Counted from the stretch's first letter, positions 36,674 to 47,235 are shown. The stretch is DNA of 64,000 bases from Streptomyces mashuensis (GCF_014654785.1 NZ_BNBD01000004.1:428611-492610); one strand, 5' to 3'. Notes: generated by a model from the letters alone, not told the origin. Translations and numbers: made by a program.

Positions 36674-36712
36674 TGCGCCTCGGCCATGTAGCCGAAGGCG
36701 CATTTTTGTTTT
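36674..36712 (+). terminator. Intrinsic terminator in the leader of the cold-shock gene
   Basis: TGCGCCTCGGC (36674-36684) pairs with GCCGAAGGCGCA (36691-36702) with one bulged A and a CATGTA loop. TTTTTGTTTT follows. It ends 51 bases before the csp start, so it could attenuate csp transcription or end a short leader RNA. Confidence 0.7.
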
Positions 36713-36763
36713 CGCCGGTCTTACCGGTCCGGGAACCCACCCATTCAAGAAGGAGAAACGGAC

Positions 36764-36967
36764 ATGGCGACTGGCACCGTGAAGTGGTTCAACGCGGAGA
36801 AGGGCTTCGGCTTCATCGAGCAGGACGGCGGCGGCGCCGACGTCTTCGCCCACTACTCGAACATTGCCTCCACCGGCTTCCGCGAGCTCATCGAGGGCCA
36901 GAAGGTCCAGTTCGACGTCACCCAGGGCCAGAAGGGCCTGCAGGCGGAGAACATCGTCACCCTGTGA
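36764..36967 (+). CDS. Cold-shock protein (CspA family)
   Basis: A 67-residue single cold-shock domain that binds single-stranded RNA and DNA as a chaperone. RNP1 is KGFGFIEQ and RNP2 is DVFAHYSNI; the start [17 protein letters not shown] is standard. ATG at 36764 follows AAGGAGAAACGGAC. The leader holds an intrinsic terminator, and a DEAD-box helicase gene follows on the same strand beyond another terminator. Both products act on structured RNA, so they may be functionally linked. Confidence 0.95.
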   Translation: MATGTVKWFNAEKGFGFIEQDGGGADVFAHYSNIASTGFRELIEGQKVQFDVTQGQKGLQAENIVTL

Positions 36968-37005
36968 CGCAGCGCGAGGTCGCCGCATGACCTCGCCCCG
37001 TACAC

Positions 37006-37042
37006 CGGGGCCCGCAACGCCACTGCGTGCGTGCGGGCCCCG
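37006..37042 (+). terminator. csp terminator
   Basis: CGGGGCCCGCA/TGCGGGCCCCG, an 11-pair hairpin 38 bases after the stop. A smaller GCGAGGTC/GACCTCGC hairpin precedes it at 36973-36995. Confidence 0.7.
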
Positions 37043-37153
37043 TTGTCACACCCGTACGCGTACGGCCCGTACGCGTCACCCGCGTCCCGCGACGCACCCG
37101 TACCCCGTTCGTCCACCCCAGGGGGCCCGCACCCCATGAGGGAAGGTCCCCTT

Positions 37154-38794
<1,641 letters not shown>

Positions 38795-38828
38795 GCGCCG
38801 GGTGACGAGGGTGACCAGCGGGTGAGCA

Positions 38829-38857
38829 GCGGGTGGGCACGCAGGTGACCCACCCGC
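38829..38857 (+). terminator. Terminator of the second helicase
   Basis: GCGGGTGGG/CCCACCCGC, a nine-pair hairpin with an 11-base loop, 35 bases after the stop. Confidence 0.6.
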
Positions 38858-39025
38858 GCGGCAGCTCTCCGCCGCACCCTTCCCCCACACGGCCGAACGC
38901 CGATTCGCCAGCGCAAGCGACAGCCGCCAAGGTAGGTGCGGACAGTCGCCCCGTGCCCAAGGCTCGCCCCGGGTTCGGTGCGTCGTCCGGTGACCTGGTG
39001 ACCTGGTGGGCCTCGTGAGGAGAGC

Positions 39026-40243
39026 GTGCGCACGGTGGGGAAGCGAAACGGACCCGCGGTCCGCCCGGACCGGCTCCCCGTGCATCCGCTCCGGGGCCTC
39101 GTGCGCTGGCTGCCCGCCGCGCTCATCGCCGGCGGCGTCCTCTTCGACCTGCTGACGCCGGCGAAGTACTCGTCCGCCCCGTTCTTCATCTCCGCCCCGC
39201 TCGTCGCCGCCGCGCTGCTCGCCGGCCGCGCCACGCTCGGCGCGGCGCTGGCCGCGCTGGCCGCCACGGTCGTCCTGGCCTTCGTCCGGCCGGCGCCGGA
39301 GGTGGGGGAGTCGCTGACGGAGGTGGTGACGGAGCTGACCGTCGGCGTGCTGGCGCTCTGCATCAACCGGATCGTGCGCAGCAGCGTGCGGAAGCTCGCC
39401 TCGGCGCGTTGCATCGCGGAGGCGGCGCAGCTGGCCGTCCTGCCCGCGCCCCCGGCGCGCATCAGCGGGCTGCGCGTGGCGGCCCGGTACGTCGCGGCGG
39501 AGGCAGACGCCCGCATCGGCGGTGACCTGTACGCGGTGCAGGACACCCCGCACGGCGTACGCGTCATCGTCGGCGACGTCCGCGGCAAGGGGCTGGGCGC
39601 GGTCGAGGCGGTGGCGGTGGTCATCGGCGCGTTCCGGGAGGCGGCGGAGCAGGAGCGCACGCTGGAGGGGCTCGCCGCGCGCCTGGAGCGCGCACTGCAA
39701 CGGGAGGGCGCACGGCGCCCGAGCCTGGATGCGGCCGAGGGCTTCACCACCGCGGTCCTGGCCGAGGTGCCGCCCGGCGGCTCGGTGCTGCGCATGGTCA
39801 ACCGCGGCCACCCGGCGCCCCTCCTCCTGCACCCGGACGGCCGCGCCCGCGAGGTGTCCGGAGCCGCCCCCGCCCTGCCGCTGGGCATGGGGGAGCTCGG
39901 CACGTGGCCGGACAAGGTGACGGAGTGCGCCTTCCCGGCGGGCGCGACGTTGCTGCTCTTCACCGACGGGGTCACCGAGGCCCGGGACGCGGACGGCTCG
40001 TTCTACGACCCGCAGGGGCTGCTGCACGGCCGGCAGTTCCGCAACCCCGAGGCGCTGCTGGACGCGCTGACGGCCGACGTGGCCCGGCATGCCGGCGGGC
40101 GGGCCGCCGACGACATGGCTCTGCTCGCCATCCGGCGCGGCGACGGCCGGCACCGCCCCGCCGTCGTCGGCAGCGCCCTCGCACAGACGACGGCCCGTAC
40201 GCCCTCCCGTGCGGTCCGCGTGCAGGCGGGGCGCACCGACTGA
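39026..40243 (+). CDS. Membrane-anchored SpoIIE-type PP2C phosphatase
   Basis: A 405-residue protein with three hydrophobic segments in the first 115 residues (WLPAALIAGGVLFDLL, then FFISAPLVAAALLAG and LGAALAALAATVVLAF). A cytoplasmic PP2C/SpoIIE domain follows. Metal-site residues are in RIGGDLYAV and VIVGDVRGKGLGAVE; the later motifs are VNRGHPAPLLL, LLLFTDGVTEARD and RAADDMALLAIR. These enzymes dephosphorylate anti-anti-sigma factors and so control stress or development sigma factors; the partner here is unknown. GTG at 39026 follows GAGGAGA. No kinase domain is fused, unlike the protein at 60109. Confidence 0.87.
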   Translation: MRTVGKRNGPAVRPDRLPVHPLRGLVRWLPAALIAGGVLFDLLTPAKYSSAPFFISAPLVAAALLAGRATLGAALAALAATVVLAFVRPAPEVGESLTEVVTELTVGVLALCINRIVRSSVRKLASARCIAEAAQLAVLPAPPARISGLRVAARYVAAEADARIGGDLYAVQDTPHGVRVIVGDVRGKGLGAVEAVAVVIGAFREAAEQERTLEGLAARLERALQREGARRPSLDAAEGFTTAVLAEVPPGGSVLRMVNRGHPAPLLLHPDGRAREVSGAAPALPLGMGELGTWPDKVTECAFPAGATLLLFTDGVTEARDADGSFYDPQGLLHGRQFRNPEALLDALTADVARHAGGRAADDMALLAIRRGDGRHRPAVVGSALAQTTARTPSRAVRVQAGRTD

Positions 40244-40427
40244 CGGCCGTACCGCCACTGACGCCTCGTCAGTGCCACGGTGCGCGGCGCGCGTTCGCCC
40301 GGCGCATTCACCCGTTCGGCTGCCACCGGCCCCGCGGGTCCATTAGCGTTCGACAACGCGGAAACTCAGCGGAAACGCAGCACGGTCGTCGTGCCGCCGG
40401 AAGGCGGCAGGAAGGAGTGCTCCTCCT

Positions 40428-41684
40428 GTGACGTCCAACGACCTTGCCCCCGGCGGAGGTTCCCCCGTCCGCCGCCCCGATTCCCCGTCTTCCCCGTCTC
40501 CTCCGTGTCCCCCGTCTTCCCTGTCGCCTCACCTCGGCGACCCCTCTCCTCCCGTCGGCCTCTCCTCTCGGGGCGACGGCCGGCCCGCGCGCGGCCGGCA
40601 CCGCGCGCCCAAACAGCGCGGCGGTTCGGTGGCGCGCGGTGGTGCGGCGCTGGGCGTCGGCGTCATCGCGGCGGTCGGCGCCGGCGGCGTGGCCGAGGCC
40701 GCCGGGGCCCAGGGCCGGCCGGGGGACCCGGCCCCCTCGGCGAACGTCGCCCAGCGGACGCCCGGGCCGCGCACCCTGCCGGCCCGCGAGGTGGTGGTAC
40801 CGGCCGACACGCCGGTCGTGGAGGTCGTGTTCAGCACCGCCGACGCCGGTGAGGCGTTGCGGGTGCGCATCCTGCAACAGGCCGAACGGCAGCGGACGGA
40901 GGCCGACGAGTCGCTGCGGCGGAGCGCCTTCCACACGGCGGCGGAGCAGCAGCGGAAGGCGGCGGCGGAGAGAGCGGAGGAGCACCGGGCGCGGACGGCG
41001 GCGGCTCAGCAGGCCACCGCCAAGGAGAAGGCCCGGAAGGCCCGGGCGGCGGCCCCTGCCCGGAACGCGGCCGTCACCCGGAAGCCGGCCGCCGCCCCAC
41101 CCCCGCCACGGAAGGCCCCCCAGCACCGCACGACGCAGCACCAGCCCCAGGCCCAGGCCCAGCACCGGGCGGCGCCCGCGCCGCGTACGGCCCCGCACAC
41201 ACCACCGCGCGCCGCCCCGCGTACCGCACCGCGCGCCGCCCCCCGCACAGCCCCCGCCGGCACGCGGGCGCTCGCCGGGGGCCCGTATGCCACGTACACG
41301 CTCCCCGTGGGCGCGTACACGCTCACCGCCGGGTTCGGGCAGGCCGGCAGCCACTGGTCGGCGCGCCACACCGGCGAGGACTTCGCCGCGCCGACCGGTA
41401 CGCCGGTCAAGGCGGTGAGCGGGGGCAGGGTGACGTCGGCGGGCTGGGCCGGCGCGTACGGCTACCGGATCGTGCAGACGCTCGAGGACGGTACCGAGGT
41501 CTGGTACTGCCACCTCTCCTCCATGGTCGTCACGTCCGGGCCGGTGGCGCCCGGCACGGTGATCGGCCGGGTCGGGGCGACCGGCAACGTCACCGGGCCC
41601 CACCTGCACCTGGAGGTGCGGCCGGGCGGCGGCGGCCCGGTGGACCCGCTGGGCTGGCTGCGGGGGAGGGGGCTGGACCCGTAG
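40428..41684 (+). CDS. M23 family peptidase (LytM-type) with long linker
   Basis: A secreted or anchored 418-residue murein hydrolase candidate. A Ser/Pro/Arg-rich N-terminus precedes one hydrophobic segment, GGAALGVGVIAAVGAGGVAE (about residues 71-90). A coiled-coil-like Ala/Glu/Arg helix and a long Pro/Ala/Thr/Arg linker follow. The C-terminal M23 domain has the zinc motif HTGEDFAA (HxxxD), later HLSSM and HLHLE (HxH). All metal ligands are present, so it should be active on peptidoglycan cross-bridges or act as a LytM factor. GTG at 40428 follows AAGGAG. It may work in cell-wall growth or spore separation. Confidence 0.87.
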   Translation: MTSNDLAPGGGSPVRRPDSPSSPSPPCPPSSLSPHLGDPSPPVGLSSRGDGRPARGRHRAPKQRGGSVARGGAALGVGVIAAVGAGGVAEAAGAQGRPGDPAPSANVAQRTPGPRTLPAREVVVPADTPVVEVVFSTADAGEALRVRILQQAERQRTEADESLRRSAFHTAAEQQRKAAAERAEEHRARTAAAQQATAKEKARKARAAAPARNAAVTRKPAAAPPPPRKAPQHRTTQHQPQAQAQHRAAPAPRTAPHTPPRAAPRTAPRAAPRTAPAGTRALAGGPYATYTLPVGAYTLTAGFGQAGSHWSARHTGEDFAAPTGTPVKAVSGGRVTSAGWAGAYGYRIVQTLEDGTEVWYCHLSSMVVTSGPVAPGTVIGRVGATGNVTGPHLHLEVRPGGGGPVDPLGWLRGRGLDP

Positions 41685-41818
41685 GCCCGTAGGGGCCCGG
41701 TGGAGGGGGGCGTGCGGGCCGTGCACGGCGCGAGTGCGGGCCCGGCGCGCGCCGCAAGCGCAACGAGGCAGCCGGGTTATGTAGCAGTCCGACCGGTTGT
41801 GCCGGGAATGTTCTGCCG

Positions 41819-43345
41819 ATGACCGGGAAATCAGAGCATGTGACGACGACGAGCCCGAGGACCCCAGAGTCGCCGAGGACGCCGCGAACGGTCACGACCT
41901 CCGTTCCCGCCCGCCTCGACCGCTTGCCCTGGTCACGCTGGCACTGGACGGTCGTGATCGGGCTCGGGACCGTCTGGGTGCTCGACGGCCTGGAGGTGAC
42001 GGTCGTCGGCAATATCGCCGGCCGCCTCTCCGAACAGGGCAGCGGCCTGCCGATCACGTCCGGCGGCGTGACCGGTGTGGCCGCTGCGCTGTATGTGGCG
42101 GGAGCCTGCTCGGGCGCGCTCTTCTTCGGCCGGCTGACGGACCTGTTCGGCCGGAAACGGCTGTTCATGGTCACGCTCGCCGTGTACCTGAGCGCGACGG
42201 CGCTGACCGCCCTCTCCTACTCCTCCTGGTGGTTCTTCGCCTTCCGCTTCATGACCGGCTTCGGCATCGGCGGCGAGTACGCGGCGATCAACTCCGCCAT
42301 CGACGAACTGATCCCGGCCGCCTACCGGGGCCGCGTCGACATCATCATCAACGGCAGCTTCTGGCTCGGCGCGATCGCCGGTTCGCTGCTGTCGATCCTC
42401 ATGCTCGACACCAGCATCTTCGCCAAGGACATCGGCTGGCGGCTGACGTTCGGCCTGGGCGTCATCCTCGGCATGATGATCCTCTTCGTCCGCCGGCACG
42501 TGCCGGAGAGTCCACGCTGGCTGTTCATCCACGGCCGCGGCGAGGAGGCGGAACGGCTGGTCACGGCCATCGAGAAGCGGGTCGTCGCCGAGAAGGGAGA
42601 GCCGCTGCCGCCCGCGAAGGGCCGCTTCACCATCCGGGAGCGGCACAGCTTCGGCTTCCGCGACATCGCCCGCACGGTGTTCTCCGACTACCGCCGGCGC
42701 GCGGTGCTCGGCCTTGCGCTCTTCATCGGCCAGGCGTTCCTGTACAACGCCATCACCTTCGGCTTCGGCGCCATCCTCACCCGGTTCTTCGGCGTCTCCA
42801 CGTCGTCCACCGGCTACTTCTTCGCCGTGATAGCGGTCGGCAACTTCCTCGGGCCGCTGTTCCTGGGGAAGCTGTTCGACACCCTCGGCCGGCGCATCAT
42901 GATCACGTCGACGTACCTGCTGGCCGGGCTGCTGCTGTTCGGCACGGCGTGGCTGTTCGGCGCCGGCCGGCTGAACGCGGTCACGCTCACCGCCTGCTGG
43001 GCCGTCGTGCTGTTCTTCGCGTCGGCGGGCGCCAGCAGCGCGTACCTCACCGTCTCCGAGATCTTCCCGATGGAGACCAGGGCCATGGCCATCGCCTTCT
43101 TCTACGCGGTGGGCACGGCGGCGGGCGGCATCAGCGGCCCGCTGCTCTTCGCGTCGCTGACCCGCGGCGGCGTCGTCGGCGACACGGTGCTGGCCTTCGC
43201 CATCGGCGCGGCGCTGATGTGCCTGGGCGGTGTGGTCGCGGCGTTCCTGGCCGTACGCGCCGAGGGCCGCTCCCTCGAGGACATCGCCGCGCCCCTGTCG
43301 GTCAGCCCCCCGGAACCCCTGCCCGCCCCGGCGCCGGCGGACTAG
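41819..43345 (+). CDS. MFS transporter, sugar-porter type
   Basis: A 508-residue, 12-helix transporter. The loop 2-3 motif GRLTDLFGRKRLF, the PESPRWLF motif at the end of helix 6 and LGRRIMI in loop 8-9 mark the sugar/metabolite porter branch of the MFS. DGLEVTVVGNIAG in helix 1 with an Asp-Glu pair suggests a proton-coupled acid or sugar carrier (AraE- or niacin/benzoate-like). ATG at 41819 is the first start; GTG at 41840 is an alternative and neither has a strong ribosome binding site. It ends 23 bases before the aldo/keto reductase, so the two are probably one operon handling the same compound. Confidence 0.85.
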   Translation: MTGKSEHVTTTSPRTPESPRTPRTVTTSVPARLDRLPWSRWHWTVVIGLGTVWVLDGLEVTVVGNIAGRLSEQGSGLPITSGGVTGVAAALYVAGACSGALFFGRLTDLFGRKRLFMVTLAVYLSATALTALSYSSWWFFAFRFMTGFGIGGEYAAINSAIDELIPAAYRGRVDIIINGSFWLGAIAGSLLSILMLDTSIFAKDIGWRLTFGLGVILGMMILFVRRHVPESPRWLFIHGRGEEAERLVTAIEKRVVAEKGEPLPPAKGRFTIRERHSFGFRDIARTVFSDYRRRAVLGLALFIGQAFLYNAITFGFGAILTRFFGVSTSSTGYFFAVIAVGNFLGPLFLGKLFDTLGRRIMITSTYLLAGLLLFGTAWLFGAGRLNAVTLTACWAVVLFFASAGASSAYLTVSEIFPMETRAMAIAFFYAVGTAAGGISGPLLFASLTRGGVVGDTVLAFAIGAALMCLGGVVAAFLAVRAEGRSLEDIAAPLSVSPPEPLPAPAPAD

Positions 43346-43368
43346 CCGGCACCGGAAGGAGGCGGGCG

Positions 43369-44310
43369 ATGACGATCGGTATCGGCAGCCTGGAGGTCCA
43401 CCCCCTGGCCCTGGGCGGTAACGTCTTCGGCTGGACGGCCGACGAGAAGGAGTCGTTCGCCGTCCTCGACGCCTACGCGGACGCCGGCGGCAACTTCGTC
43501 GACACGGCGGACATCTACTCCGCATGGGTGCCGGGCCACCGGGGCGGCGAGTCCGAGACCATCATCGGCGCGTGGCTGGCCGCGCGCGGCCACCGCGACG
43601 ACGTCGTCGTCGCGACGAAGGTGGGCGGCGGGCATCCGGAGCCGCGCGGGCTGTCCGCGGCCGCCATCAGAACCGGTGCCGAGGAGTCGCTGCGACGGCT
43701 GCGCACCGACCGCATCGACCTCTACTACACCCACTTCGACGACCCGTCGGTGCCGGTCGAGGAGGTCATCACGACGCTGGACGGGCTGGTGAAGGAGGGC
43801 AAGGTCCGCGAGATCGGCGCGTCGAACATCTCCGCCGAGCGGCTGGCGGCCTCGCTGGAGTTCTCCGACGCGTCGGGGCTGGCGAAGTACGTGGCCCTCC
43901 AGGTGCAGTACAACCTGGTTTCCCGTGAAACATACGAGGGCGCGCTCGCCGAGGTGGCCGCACGCCACGGCGTGGCGGCGGTGCCGTACTTCGCGCTCGC
44001 GCAGGGCTTCCTGACGGGCAAGTACCGGCCGGGCGCCCACGTGGACAGCGCCCGCGCGGGCCGCGCCGCGGCCTACGGCGACACGCCCCGCGGCCGCGCC
44101 GTCCTCGCCGCCCTCGACCAGGTGGCCGCCGCCCACGACACCGAACCCGCCACCGTCGCCCTGGCCTGGCTCGCCGCACGCCCGACGGTCGCCACCCCGC
44201 TGGCCAGCGCCCGCACGACCGACCAGCTGCCGGCGCTGCTGGCCCTGACCGAACTCCACCTCACGGAGGACGAGCTGGCGCTCCTCACCGCGGCGTCGGA
44301 ACCCTCCTGA
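43369..44310 (+). CDS. Aldo/keto reductase
   Basis: A 313-residue NADPH-dependent oxidoreductase with the full AKR tetrad: Asp45 and Tyr50 in FVDTADIY, Lys84 in VVATKVG and His122 in YYTHFDD. NISAERL and LAWLAARP mark the later barrel strands and cofactor site. It acts on aldehydes, ketones or sugars; the exact substrate cannot be read. ATG at 43369 has an excellent GAAGGAGG site. It is coupled to the MFS transporter upstream. Its 3' end overlaps the convergent gene at 44285 by 26 bases. Confidence 0.9.
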   Translation: MTIGIGSLEVHPLALGGNVFGWTADEKESFAVLDAYADAGGNFVDTADIYSAWVPGHRGGESETIIGAWLAARGHRDDVVVATKVGGGHPEPRGLSAAAIRTGAEESLRRLRTDRIDLYYTHFDDPSVPVEEVITTLDGLVKEGKVREIGASNISAERLAASLEFSDASGLAKYVALQVQYNLVSRETYEGALAEVAARHGVAAVPYFALAQGFLTGKYRPGAHVDSARAGRAAAYGDTPRGRAVLAALDQVAAAHDTEPATVALAWLAARPTVATPLASARTTDQLPALLALTELHLTEDELALLTAASEPS

Positions 44311-44596
44311 CCACGGCCCACGAGGCCAGCGCCACCCCGCCCGCCACGGCGAACACGGACGGCCACGCCCCGATCTTCTTCGCCAGCGGATGCGACCCCG
44401 CGAACGCCGCCACGTACAACCCGCTCAACCCGGCCGCCGCCGCGCCCCCAGCACTGTCCTTCCACTCCCGCGCCGCAGCCACCCCGGCCCCCGCCAACGC
44501 CACCCCACCCAACGCCCGCCGCCCACTCCACCGAGCCAAGCCATACCCCCCGACCAGCCCACCAGCAGCAATCACCGCACCAGGAACCTTCACCAT
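44285..44596 (-). CDS. Small Gly/Ala-rich membrane protein
   Basis: A 103-residue protein of unknown function made of three to four hydrophobic segments rich in Gly and Ala (GAVIAAGGLVGGYGLARW, GGVALAGAGVAA, AAAAGLSGLYVAAFAG, SVFAVAGGVALASWAVV). It is separated by short basic loops and has no catalytic residues. ATG at 44596 is preferred because GGAGG lies eight bases upstream; the ATG at 44602 is too close to that site. It overlaps the end of the aldo/keto reductase gene on the other strand. I do not recognise a named family. Confidence 0.65.
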   Translation of the reverse strand: MVKVPGAVIAAGGLVGGYGLARWSGRRALGGVALAGAGVAAAREWKDSAGGAAAAGLSGLYVAAFAGSHPLAKKIGAWPSVFAVAGGVALASWAVVRRVPTPR

Positions 44597-44679
44597 GGCC
44601 ATGCCCTCCAGCTCGGTTGTCCTCTGCTGGTGAGGCTAACTCCCGCCTGGAGCAGGGCAGCAGGGGGGCGCGCCGGCGA

Positions 44680-45105
44680 TCAAGGGCGCAGCCCCCGTGC
44701 CGAGCTGACGACCGCGGCGATGTCGGCGGCCACGGTGACCGGGTCCTCGTGCTCCCAGAACCGCAGCACCGTCCATCCCGCCTCGGTGAGACGCTCGGTG
44801 GTCTCCCGGTCGCGCGTCATGTTGCGGTCCAGCTTCTGGCGCCACCATTCGGCGTTGGCCTTGGGGCTGGTGGCGTGCTGCGGGCAGCCGTGCCAGAAAC
44901 AGCCGTCGAGGAAGACGGCCACCCGCACGCCCGGGAAGGCGATGTCGATGGTCCGCCGCGGCATGCCCGGCACGGGGCGGTGCAGCCGGAAGCGGTGCCC
45001 TTCGCGGTGGAGCAGGCGCCGCACGGCGACCTCCGGCGCGGTGTCACGGCTGGCCTGGCGACTCATCCGTGCAGAGACATCGGGCGAGGAAGGAAGAGCG
45101 GGCAC
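44680..45105 (-). CDS. vsr: Very short patch repair endonuclease (Vsr)
   Basis: Vsr nicks DNA 5' of T in T:G mismatches left by deamination of 5-methylcytosine, and so partners with cytosine-5 methyltransferases. The roughly 141-residue protein has SRQASRDTAPEVAVRRLLH, the catalytic Asp in TIDIAFPGVRVAVFLDG and the metal/zinc motif CFWHGCPQH. NMTRDRETTERLTEAGWTVL follows. All expected catalytic residues are present. GTG at 45105 is the likely start, though spacing to GGAGG is short; ATG at 45066 is an alternative. Its usual partner, a Dcm-type methyltransferase, is present only as a broken gene just upstream on the opposite strand. Confidence 0.88.
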   Translation of the reverse strand: MPALPSSPDVSARMSRQASRDTAPEVAVRRLLHREGHRFRLHRPVPGMPRRTIDIAFPGVRVAVFLDGCFWHGCPQHATSPKANAEWWRQKLDRNMTRDRETTERLTEAGWTVLRFWEHEDPVTVAADIAAVVSSARGLRP

Positions 45106-45135
45106 GCCTCCATTCTGCCGTGGCGGAGGTCGGTC

Positions 45136-45246
45136 ATGGTGATTCGGGGCGACGCTCTCCGGCTGCCTCTCCAACAAAGATCGAATCGTCGCTCTTGGGT
45201 GTGGGCTGAAGCCACTTGCACCCGTCGCATCCAGGAGGGCTCATGA
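45136..45246 (+). pseudogene. Truncated 36-codon ORF with methyltransferase-like start
   Basis: ATG at 45136 has a good GGAGG site six bases upstream. The first twelve residues, MVIRGDALRLPL, resemble the beginning of site-specific N4/N6 DNA methyltransferases as I remember them. The match then ends abruptly and the frame stops after 36 codons. Base composition here is lower in GC than the neighbours. It may be the stub of a deleted modification gene. Confidence 0.3.
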
Positions 45247-45315
45247 ACCCCAGCGGTGCCCCGCTGACATCGATGGAAAGGGCGCCGGTACCCGGGGGGG
45301 GAGGGGGATGCCGTG

Positions 45316-45927
45316 GGCCTGCACCGGGCCGGATTCCGGCACCGTGCCCCAAGGGGGCGCGAGCTGGTGGAACCTCGGCAGGTGGCCCGTCCCCTCGGAG
45401 CCCCGCAGCTCTGACCTCGTACGCTCCGGTTATGACCCCCAGGCGCTCCTCGTGGGCGTCGGGTTCGAGTGGCCCGTGGGCGATGAAAAGACGGTCGTCA
45501 CCGTGGCGGAGGCCCTGAAGGACACCATGGTGGAGCGTTGCGCTCCCTACGGTGCCGAGGGTGACGCCGTCCTGCAGCGGTGGCTGGAGAAGGCCACGGC
45601 ACCGGGTACCGCGGCTCCGACGCTCGTCGGCGGGTCCAAGAAGCACGGTGGCGCGGACCTCGGGCCCAGCCGTGCGAAGAAGGCCTGGGAAGCACTGGGT
45701 GTCGACGGCTGGGGTGTGGCCAACGATCCGGATGACTGTGTTCCTGAGCGGGACCTGTTCAGGCCTGCCGGCCCCTGCTCACCGTCGAGCAGGCAGCGAT
45801 CATCCAGGGCTTACCCCGGGACTGGACGCTCTCCGGGGAGGGACAAGGCGGCGCGCTACCACCGGGTGGGCAACGCTTTCCCGCTGCCGGTGGCCGAAGC
45901 GGTCGGTATTTCCAGGCGTCAGAGATG
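45316..45927 (+). pseudogene. Broken cytosine-5 DNA methyltransferase (Dcm-like)
   Basis: Pieces of a C5 methyltransferase lie in order but in different frames. GLHRAGFRH (45316-45342) matches the N-terminal cofactor region. After a gap, TVAEALKDTMVERCAPYG leads to GGSKKHGGADLGPSRAKKAW and ERDLFRPAG. Then, one frame over, LTVEQAAIIQGLPRDWTLSG, and back in the first frame RYHRVGNAFPLPVAEAVG, the standard C-terminus. The PC and ENV catalytic motifs are missing, so a large internal deletion plus two frameshifts (near 45775 and 45840) have destroyed it. It supports the vsr call next door. Confidence 0.65.
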
Positions 45928-47235
45928 CCGCCCCGGCGCCTGCGGCCACGTCGGGCCTGGGCCCTGGGGCCAGGGGTGTGGGGGTGGGGTCCAGGTGGGG
46001 TGGGGCCAGGTGGCTACTGCTTGGGCCAGGGCCGGTTGGGCTATGTGTTTGCGTTGCCAGAGGTGGGCCAGGAGCTCCTGCTCGCGGGCGGTGAAGTCGG
46101 GGTCCGGGGTGCCGCGGTGGGCGCGGTGGCGGAGGAAGGCCAGCGACGTGGCGAAGGATATGTACTCCGCCACGATCCGTGCCGCCGCCGGGCCGCCCGT
46201 GCGGCGGGCCGTGTCCCGGGCGATGCCCCGGGCCCGCATCGACGACAGCGCCGGCGGCTCCGGCGGCGTCAGCCAGCCCGCCGCCTGGTACGCCGGCAGG
46301 TACGCCCGGATGGTCCGCAGCTCCGTCTGCCGCGACCAGATCGTCAGCCACGTCAGCAGGCCGAAGACCGGCACCATGAACAGCGCGTACACGGCCAGGA
46401 AGCCCAGGCCGCCCAGCGACGCCGAACCGTTCCACACGCCGTGCAGCAGCATCGCCGTCACCAGCGCACCCACCGGCACCAGCGTGCGCAGCACCCGCCG
46501 CCGGGCCGGCAGCGACGCCGCGATGCCGAAGCCCAGCCCCGTCATCGACGTGAACAGCGGATGCGCGAACGGTGACATCAGCACCCGGACGAAGAACGTG
46601 CCCGCCGTCATCGACGGCACCCCCGAGTAGCCGAACGACTGGTCGGAGGCGAACGCGTTGCCCAGGTAGAGGATGTTCTCGGTGAACGCGAACCCCGTGG
46701 CCGTGATGCCGGCGAGGACGACGCCGTCCACGATCCCGTTGAAGTTGCGCCTGCGGAAGAGGAACAGCAACAGCAGCGCCGCGCCCTTCGCGCTCTCCTC
46801 CACCACCGGCGCCACGAACGTCGCACCCCAGCCCGACGGGTCCACGTCCTCCGCCGGGTCGACGGTGCTGGTCAGCCACTCGGTGGCCAGGCTGTTGGCC
46901 AGCAACGCCACCAGCGTCGCCGCGCACGCGCCCCACGCGAAGGCGAACACCAGGTCCCGCCACGGCTTGGGCTCCACCCGGTCCATCCAGCGGAACGCGG
47001 CGACCAGCAGCGGCACGGGCAGCACGGCGAGGCCCAGGCCCACCAGGAAGCCCTCGGTGCCGGTCTGCTCGCGGACCAGCGCCAGGATGATCAGCCCGCT
47101 GAGGGCGAGCAGCAGACACAGGCCGCCGACCCGCACGGCCTTGTTGTCCCAGAGGGTGTCCCACAGGGCGCGGCGCGGCTTGTAGTGCTGGAAGGTCGGT
47201 GGTTGCTGAGGGGCCAAGGGCGGTGACTCGTGCAC
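45919..47235 (-). CDS. PrsW family intramembrane metalloprotease
   Basis: A 438-residue membrane protein with about eight to nine hydrophobic helices. The PrsW motifs are present: EESAKG in one helix, GFAFTENILYL in another, and His residues in FAHPLFTSMTG and LLHGVWNG. PrsW in Bacillus cleaves the anti-sigma factor RsiW and so releases a sigma factor. The substrate here is unknown. The C-terminal tail is cytoplasmic and Pro/Trp-rich. GTG at 47235 is the start, with a weak AGGG. The 3' end touches the methyltransferase remnant on the other strand. Confidence 0.85.
   Translation of the reverse strand: MHESPPLAPQQPPTFQHYKPRRALWDTLWDNKAVRVGGLCLLLALSGLIILALVREQTGTEGFLVGLGLAVLPVPLLVAAFRWMDRVEPKPWRDLVFAFAWGACAATLVALLANSLATEWLTSTVDPAEDVDPSGWGATFVAPVVEESAKGAALLLLFLFRRRNFNGIVDGVVLAGITATGFAFTENILYLGNAFASDQSFGYSGVPSMTAGTFFVRVLMSPFAHPLFTSMTGLGFGIAASLPARRRVLRTLVPVGALVTAMLLHGVWNGSASLGGLGFLAVYALFMVPVFGLLTWLTIWSRQTELRTIRAYLPAYQAAGWLTPPEPPALSSMRARGIARDTARRTGGPAAARIVAEYISFATSLAFLRHRAHRGTPDPDFTAREQELLAHLWQRKHIAQPALAQAVATWPHPTWTPPPHPWPQGPGPTWPQAPGRHL

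Noticed and set aside
41797..43368. Arg/Pro-rich frame fused upstream of the aldo/keto reductase
   Set aside because: It is the shifted frame of the MFS gene; the reductase has its own GAAGGAGG site and ATG at 43369.
45134..45646. Minus-strand frame containing GCDGCKWLQPTPKSDD
   Set aside because: It looks protein-like for 35 residues but has no homology I know. It runs antisense to the methyltransferase pieces, whose motifs are on the plus strand.
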